Below, piece by piece: positions 57,520 through 64,000 of a stretch of DNA of 64,000 bases (its first letter is position 1; each line of letters opens with the position of its first letter). Under the pieces are notes generated by a model, which did not search any database, had not been told where the DNA came from, and saw nothing but the letters and a program-made list of their open reading frames with translations. Origin of the DNA: Anisus vortex (lineage: Eukaryota > Mollusca > Gastropoda > Planorbidae); contig OX421497.1 in assembly GCA_949126835.1 (NCBI GenBank), positions 22,075,612-22,139,611 on the forward strand, written 5' to 3'. The position numbers and the translations under genes were made by a program.

Positions 57520-58380
57520 TAGCAAGCCTTATTTTTTAGCTGACAGGTCTTTCAGGTTGGTCCACGTTTGCTCCCTCTCTAGCCAACTTGTCAGCTAGTT
57601 AGTTAATTCCCTTGCATGCCAAAATGCCCTGGTATCCAGTGTAAAGTTATGTTGTTGTATATACTTTTAAGAAAGTGCACTGTGCGTTCTAGTAAGGAAG
57701 TTCTTTAGCTTGGTGAGGTTTTGTTTTAAGTATTGTTTGAAGGACTAAGTGTGAGCCTGTGAAGATGAACATATCTGTTATCTCAGCTATTATCTCGGCT
57801 GTTTGTTCTTGTATTTATGTTGTACTGTCTGTAGTGCAATATTCATGGCATCGACTTCTGATTATAAATGTGTGTAGGCCTAGTAGTTTCCTCAAGACTC
57901 GCTTATCTGGGGGAATTTTCTTGAAGGGAAGGTGAAATAAGCACCTAGCCTAAACCATCTGTGTAGATAAGTGTGGATGTGTGATGATGTGTCCGTATAG
58001 CTTTCTATTCTCACGAAGGTTGCTACTTTAAGCTCTCATGGGTCATGGGTTTGATGCTTTGATAAATATTATATCGTTCAGTGAGATTTTGATGTTTGGT
58101 TGCGTTTTTCTCTCTCTCTCTCCGGGGTGTGACCTTGTGTGTCTTATCAGTAAGATGATGTTTTTGTTTTATTTCATCTTCAATGTGTATTAAAGTTCTT
58201 TGTTTTTTTATTAGATGTTGCCTTAGATGTTGGCGAGCTTTTTGGTCGGAGGTCATTCTCATTTTGTAACTTTCGACTGATTCTAATTTTTCTAATGCTG
58301 CCTTACTCGTCTCAGTTTTAGTGGCTCAATGTTTGAATCTATTTCACATGCGGTTGTGTGCGTTGTTCTTTTAACTCAGT
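57520..58380 (-). pseudogene. RNase H region of an I/Jockey-type LINE, decayed
   Basis: The minus strand reads, with stops and frame breaks: SKAALEKLESVESYKMRM (the usual post-RT SKAALxKLxxVQN segment, about 58250-58300), an open 58262-58023 stretch (QKARQHLRQHLIKKQ), TDG near 57970, EVDAMNIALQTVQ near 57850, and WIPGHFGMQGN (about 57650), matching the WIPGHxGxxGNExAD motif of LINE RNase H. At least three stops fall inside the motif block. RT itself was not found in the window. Confidence 0.75.
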
Positions 58381-59774
58381 TGGGGTAAGATAGTTAGAAA
58401 GCCTCGACCAACGTTTTTACACCGCATTATTTAGGCTTACTGCTTAAAAGGGACACTCGAATACAATTCCGAATCGGTGCATTTTAAAACGTTTAACTTT
58501 TTTAAAAACGATCTAATTTTGACGAAGCTTTCTTTGTACTTTTCTAGTGGGAAATATTCGAATAGACGACTTGAACAATCTTTAAAAAAAGGCTGATATA
58601 AGAGTTCTTGAGTATCGAGTTTTCATTTCATATAGATCAGTGCCGATTGTCTTTAATTCATATATCTAGTGATTTAATTTACAACGACAGCACAAGAAAG
58701 CACTTTTCTTCCCAATCACTTATTGGCCTCATAGAGCGCACGTTCACTCTAGTTAATATATATAGCTCAGTGGCCCGGATAAAATGAGTTGTTTCTCTTT
58801 GATCTGTTTTTAAATAGAGATATTTGTTCTCTAACTATCCCCATTTACAGCGAGTAGAAAATGGATCTAGATCTAATTGGTTGATAAGGTCAAGTTCAAG
58901 ATCTGTAATGGAGCAAGCTGTCGTGTTCATTTATTCTAAACGACCCGATCCAGGAAGTTTTGTTATTAAAAGCGATGCTTAGAAAAGAAAGTACAAATAT
59001 AAGTTTATTAACAGCTTCCTATGAGAGATATTATGTTTCTTTCAGTGAATAACTTCTTCAGACTTGCTTGTGTTTTTCTTGCGGAATTCATTAGTTAAAG
59101 ATAGACTATGTTACTGTTCTTTAATTCAATAAGAAGAAATGAACTTTAATAATAATAAACCTACTTTACATTGTCTTTGTGTTTTTCTGTTCTTTTCTTT
59201 AAAATGTATACATTTTTTTAAAGACATAAATTGAACACACAAAAAAAAGAAAACGAAATTAGACGCGGGTGAACATGAGTAAATATAAAGTTTCGTTAAT
59301 TAACTTCAAAAGTAAATTGGCAAGAAATATTGCAATCTAATACTTTCGCCTACACAAACCTTGGCACGGAAAATACTATTCAGAAATTGATTTTAGACTA
59401 GACATCTAGACGTGATTCTGTCTCAACTAAGTCAAATTTATTATTTTCAGTCGGTGAAATCTCTCATTTGTAATACTTTGAAATACATATAGGCCTATAT
59501 CTATAAGCTTATAGTATGTCATTGTTTTGCCATGTATAAGGCATATTATAGGCTATATATAGTTTGATATATTAGTTTGTAGTCTGAAAATGATTCAATG
59601 AAGAAAATATTTTAACGCGAGCAGTTATATGCCCCTTACCTTAACAACAATGACAAACGAAAGAAAGAAACGCAGCTTACAATTTAATGTGTACAAAACG
59701 AAATTTATTCTCACGCGTATGTCTAGTTTTATTCCAATGTAATTCAGTATAAGCTTAATAGTCGAAACATCACA
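58381..59774. other. AT-rich spacer
   Basis: Nothing recognised. Confidence 0.5.
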
Positions 59775-59845
59775 CAATAATAATAATAATATTTGTATAG
59801 CGCTACCAACAAACATAATGTGAGCTTAAAGCGCACTTGAATGCA
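59775..59845 (-). mobile_element. L2/CR1-like LINE 3' tail fragment
   Basis: Reverse complement matches the terminal TATGTTTGTTGGCAGCGC-type sequence and ATT tail of the 8313 element; about 70 bp only. Confidence 0.85.
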
Positions 59846-60679
59846 TAATAAATAAAAACAGCTAAAAGACAGCAAAATCCAATGTATACAAAATATCTGT
59901 AGATACACAGGTGGAATATAGGTAGGCTACTGTAGAATAACAATTAGGGCCTAAATATGAAACCGCAAATACACTGCTTTCTTAAATGCTCGTTCTAAAT
60001 TATTCTATCATCTTATTGATACCATTTTCGGTGGAACTATCTGGACACAATCTGGAATGGATCTTTTGCGGATACGACGTACGTTAGTAATGGAAAATAA
60101 AGTCATTTCCCAACACATGTTAATGTGGAACATAGGCTACCAATGGACCTTTTCATTTTGTTAATTATTCAAAAAAAAGGTCAACTTCTGCGCCTGCGCA
60201 CTCGGTGGAGGCAGAAAGAGTCAGCTGTTTGTTCTTTGCCTTTGTTATTTAACTGGGGGCCTAGTGGTTTTTAGGCGTAGTTATATTAGTTGTTCATTAA
60301 AAAAAATAATGACTTCATAAAATCTGTGTCCCGAGAGACCAGGGAGCCAGCTGTACCTTTTTGTACCAACTAACATGATGATGTTTGTCAATCGGTTTCG
60401 ATGAAGACCACTCTCTGACGAAGTCATATCTGCTTGTGGGTCCGGAGATGGCTGACAATTTAAGGCGAGGGTTGCCAGATACATGGGTGCCAAAAAAGTG
60501 GACAAAGGAGGACACATGAGTACCAAAAGGAGGACACATTAAGTGTTTCATTTAAATCATTTGAATTAAATATAAATTCGATTGACTTTTTTTTAATGCA
60601 ACATTTCTTTTTTTTTTTTTATTAAACAGTCAATTCAACAGTTAATATATTATCATCTTTTTTAATTATACAACATATT
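59846..60679. other. spacer, nothing firmly recognised
   Basis: Two partly matching minus frames near 60281-60551 contain a local direct repeat (GGACACAT, TACCAAAAGGAGGACAC), not a gene. Confidence 0.45.
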
Positions 60680-61040
60680 TATCTGAAAAGCCAACATTTT
60701 GCAGAAGATGCTCGTTAGCAAGCACACACGTATAAAAATGTTCACGTGTGAGATTTGCTAAGTTGTAGTTTGTAAGAATGATGCCTTTTAGAGAGTTAAC
60801 TGAGAGGCTGTTTCTTTTCTTTGTTCATTGAGCGTTAATCAATGAGAACATGCACTCTTTCCACATTGCCATTGTGTCCAGGGATACAGAAAAAAAGTGT
60901 ACACATTTTTAGTAACTTGAATTTGGGCAACTTTGAAAAAAAGATAACTCCACTGCTCATGCAAGAGTCTTTGAAAAAAACTGTTCATTCTTTTCTTGTA
61001 CAGATGATTTGAGATTGCAATATTGGTCAAATAATTTCAC
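60680..61040 (-). pseudogene. hAT transposase C-terminal (dimerization) remnant
   Basis: From about 60905 leftwards the minus strand reads SVSLDTMAMWKECMFSLINA, a stop where Trp is expected, then TKKRNSLSVNSLKGI and EHFYTCVLANEHLL. This is the pattern of hAT dimerization domains (xERxFSLINAQWTKxRNSLS). Sequence to about 61040 may be its diverged upstream part. Distinct from the hAT fragment at 62870. Confidence 0.65.
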
Positions 61041-61382
61041 GGCAACAAATTACAATGAAATTGAATAAACTTCTCTAATTTTCAGCTTGATAATTAATTG
61101 AACCACCCTACTTGTAAACATAGACAAGAGTTTCCCGATGTGGCTTAATAGTTCTTGAAATAGGACCATCACATTCATTCCAAAACCTGCATCCCTTGTC
61201 CTAGCCGTTTGTTTAGACTCGTAATATTATTGTAAGTCACTAGCGTAGATTATATCCCTTGATTTAGGCCGACTTCTAACAATAAAGCTGTTACATAGGT
61301 AAATTTGAATGTATGTGTCATGTGTGCAAGGCATAATGTGGGGAAAGAGAAGATCGGTAGACAATTAACCTAACAACACGTA

Positions 61383-61460
61383 CATTAGATACAGGGCCGT
61401 ATTTAGGTTTGTGGGGGTCCTGTTCCTAAATTTATGTGGGGGGCCCCTCGTAACCTTGCT
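61383..61460. mobile_element. possible solitary MITE terminus
   Basis: CAGGGCCGTATTTAGG and a G-rich run resemble a widespread DNA-transposon end. No matching opposite end was found. Confidence 0.35.
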
Positions 61461-61756
61461 CCAGTGGCCTACAGACATTGCTCTGTTAGTCTGTGTACAG
61501 TGTTGCTGATGCTGAATGATAACCAGTAACCTACCCTGTATGACTCTGACTGCCGATTTAGCGAGCGAATTAGCATTCATTTAATATTAGTTGATCGTTT
61601 GAACACTCATATTCACTGTATTCGTTGCACTATTTGCTGGTTCAGTCTCTATTTGAATGTTTATGACAGTTATATGCCCGCTACACTCTTTATGATTCAT
61701 TCTAGTCTGAGTCTTAATAAGTGATGTAAGTAATGCTTTTTTTACTTATGTTTCGT

Positions 61757-62290
61757 TTGATTTTTACTCCCTTTCTATTAACTTGTATTTTCTGTCTGTC
61801 TGCTTCTTGCTTGGTTATTAGCAAAACTTTGCATCGATTTTTCGACCACTTCCTGTCGGCCAATCGAGCTGAAAATTGGGCAGCAGACTTGTCCCGACTA
61901 ACAATACATTCTATCAAATTTTCAGCATCATAGCCTTTGGAATAGACACGAATTCCTTCGACCAATTTGCGAATCGAAGAGTATATTTTACGTCAAACAT
62001 GGCTGCCTCTACCGGAAGAGACAGAAGTAAAGATTTTTTTTCGGATTTGTTCGTTTTTACGAAATAAATAGATTGAAAACGACACAATGTAGCCGAAACA
62101 AAGCGAGTTATCTTTTTATGGTTTTTGCGGGCCAAAGCCTGAAAAAAGAGGGATGCGCAAAATTTTAGTGTGGAAATTCATAAGGTATGATATCACTTAT
62201 ATTTATTTTAATCTATCAAAAAATAAATTAAATATAAACTTAGTTTACAAAGAAAGGGAGTATAATAAAAACTGTGTTTTTATGGGTTAG
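61757..62290 (+). repeat. dispersed repeat family X, copy C
   Basis: Most complete copy: begins ACTCCCTTTCT, has TTTTCTGTCTGTCTGC, GCATCGATTTTTCGACCACT, GGGCAGCAGACTTGTCCCGA, ACGTCAAACATGGCTGCC, and ends AAAGAAAGGGAGTATAATAA. Same order as copy A in reverse. Confidence 0.78.
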
Positions 62291-62869
62291 TTTATTTATT
62301 TTGTGTGTTTTTTTATTTCAAAAAATATTCTGATTTCTTTTAAAAATTGCATTAACATAACATAATCAATACAATATATTAAAAAAAAAATAGTTTATAA
62401 GCCTTTACATAAAAAGAAGAAATTATAGAAGAAGTGTATTTCATCGGAATTTAGTGTGAACTTTAAATTTTGAAATATATAAATTAATGTTTACTTTTAA
62501 CTTGATTCTTTTGAAGGTATAATCATTAGCATACGGTGCTAAAGCTGTGGTAGGGGCTGGCCACAATAAAATATAAATAGTTATAGTTTTCGATAACGTC
62601 GAGACATGCATTGCATATTCCATTCCACCATATTAGTGGTTCAACAATGCTTGTTTATTTTCAGATGAAAATTTTAGCACAAAAGCCACATAAAACTCAT
62701 AATATGTTTGAGCCACTTTATATACATTTAATGATAATGTTTTGCCAAAGTGGCAATTTATTTAACGGCATCAATTATTTGAAAAGTTCTAAAAAATTAA
62801 AATGTTCAAAAATGAAATATTTTCTTTAAATTATATAAAAAAAGAATATTTTTTTTTTAGTCCTTAAAC
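62291..62869. other. AT-rich spacer
   Basis: Nothing recognised. Confidence 0.5.
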
Positions 62870-64000
62870 TATTAAATACTCAGAAGACTTAGTGCAGACG
62901 CTTCTCCTGAGTCATGGTTGTTCGCAACCTGTTTTTTTATTAATTCAATTTTGAGAATGATCGTTCACTAGACGCATTGGCAACCATAAGTACCAGATAC
63001 ATTCTTAGGACAACTACAATGTTCGGATAAGTATTTGTGAATTATATGTTCATATCCAATGCCATATTTTGTTTATCCCTTATTAATTCAGCAAATTGAA
63101 CCAGTTCATTACCGAGGTCATCGTCCAGATCTTTGTCATAAATTTGGACTAATTTCATAGCTGCATGTTGAATTTCATCAGCTGACATATTGTTAAGTTG
63201 ACCAAGAAATCCAAAATCGTTCACAAACAATAATTTATACATTACCACGCTGATCAAGTGATTTCTTCAACTGGTCTATAACTGGAAGAAAACTGTCCAC
63301 ACGGAACTTCTCTCTGCGTGACAACTCTGCTTCTTGTGCCTGTCCGTAGTCCAGTAGTTTCACATAAACACGACGACGTTATCTGGTATTCTTTTTAACA
63401 TATTCGGCTGTCCCAGACTTCACTTTTCCTTGAACTAAATACTCATCAAAGCTGTTTCGCTTGAATTCAACAAAGGTTTTGAGAGACTTGAGACAGGCAA
63501 CGGCCATATTGAGGCTTATAATATGTGGGTCTTGAAAGACTTTACATGAGGCGGTGTAACGTTCTAAAAATCATGCTAAAATACAGCTTATCCCTCCACC
63601 TCCAAAAATGACATTGAGTTGAAAAGGGCATCAGCCTGTAAACGGATGATGGCGTTTTCTTCATCATCAGCGGCAATAGACTCCAAAGCATCTTGTATCA
63701 AGTGATTACTTACTGCCAATGCTCTGCTCGCATCCATACCGGTAAGAATAGCGTGTTTCTAAAAGTTTCATCGGTAGCCTACACACAGTGGTACATCAAA
63801 AGATTTCGATTTCTGTGTAAAAATGTCATAATGGTGGGTAGATGCTGTAATAAAAAGTAAAAAATGATGCAGGTAACAAAATGACCCAGCTGATGAACGG
63901 TTTTCAACTGCTGTTTTACCAAGTAAGTCAAGGGAGTGTGCGATGCCTGGCACCAAAACTACAAACGGGTTGCTGTTCAGAACCAAGGCACGAAGCCCAT
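62870..64000 (-). pseudogene. hAT transposase (ZMYM1/DUF4371-like), broken, continues past window end
   Basis: The minus strand from the window end reads NPFVVLVPGIAHSLDLLGKTAVEN and ...LLFITASTHHYDIF (central catalytic region, usual HSLNLVG and FFxxSTxRW positions), then a stop. Further pieces follow at about 63650-63300 and FGFLGQLNNMSADEI at 63210. The dimerization domain is at 62990-62955 (VANASSERSFSKLN, against the usual ASxERSFSKLKLIK) followed by KNRLRTTMTQ. Several stops and at least two frame changes. The 5' half lies beyond 64000. Confidence 0.8.

Noticed and set aside
58023..58262. Independent 79-aa Lys/Gln/His-rich gene
   Set aside because: Better explained as the linker between RT and RNase H of a decayed LINE that continues on both sides.

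Overview
This is a eukaryotic, AT-rich, repeat-dominated genomic window. A gastropod mollusc is the most likely source. That is an inference from the mix of elements (Gmr1-like Ty3/gypsy, RTE-like and L2/CR1-like LINEs, a tRNA-derived SINE, hAT MITEs, piggyBac), the very high minisatellite load and the intron-bearing divergent rhodopsin-like GPCR. Nothing looks bacterial or viral: there are no operons, ribosome binding sites, CRISPR arrays or tRNA/rRNA genes.

Only one host gene can be assembled. It is a three-coding-exon 7TM receptor on the minus strand (39972-43268, 651 aa) whose splice phases close exactly. Its signature motifs are unusual: TM2 Asp, DRY and NPxxY are all replaced. A 14-bp CRE-type palindrome lies 226 bp upstream of the first visible exon.

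Layout. 1-6748: a very young LTR retrotransposon (minus strand, LTRs differing at 1 of 882 sites) with one long Gag-PR-IN frame; it stops where reverse transcriptase should begin, and no RT/RNase H follows. 6926-11460: a 31-bp minisatellite split by an RTE-like LINE, itself split by an L2/CR1-like LINE. 12.5-13.8 kb: 36-bp minisatellite. 14.4-16.05 kb: a SINE with target duplication and a nearby paralogous empty site, plus two complete hAT MITEs. 16.4-17.2 kb: 40-bp array. 19.3-21.7 kb: degenerate array, dispersed repeat, SINE and 19-bp array. 26.1-28.3 kb: 22-bp array with 528-bp higher-order periodicity. 28448-30774: a hAT-type element with exact 8-bp target duplication, containing a second TIR element, which contains a 65-bp retroposon with 14-bp target duplication. 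31.7-38 kb: six further tandem arrays. 40-43.3 kb: the GPCR. 45.3 kb: hAT MITE. 46276-48604: degraded piggyBac with an internally duplicated exon and intron. 50.7-56 kb: LINE tail, 73-bp TTAA-flanked mini-element, SINE copies and a hAT MITE. 57.5-58.4 kb: decayed RNase H region of an I/Jockey-type LINE. 60.7-64 kb: two decayed hAT transposases, the second running off the window end.

No set of genes here forms a pathway. The story of the window is layered transposition: target-site duplications and nesting give a relative order of insertion that can be read directly from the sequence.
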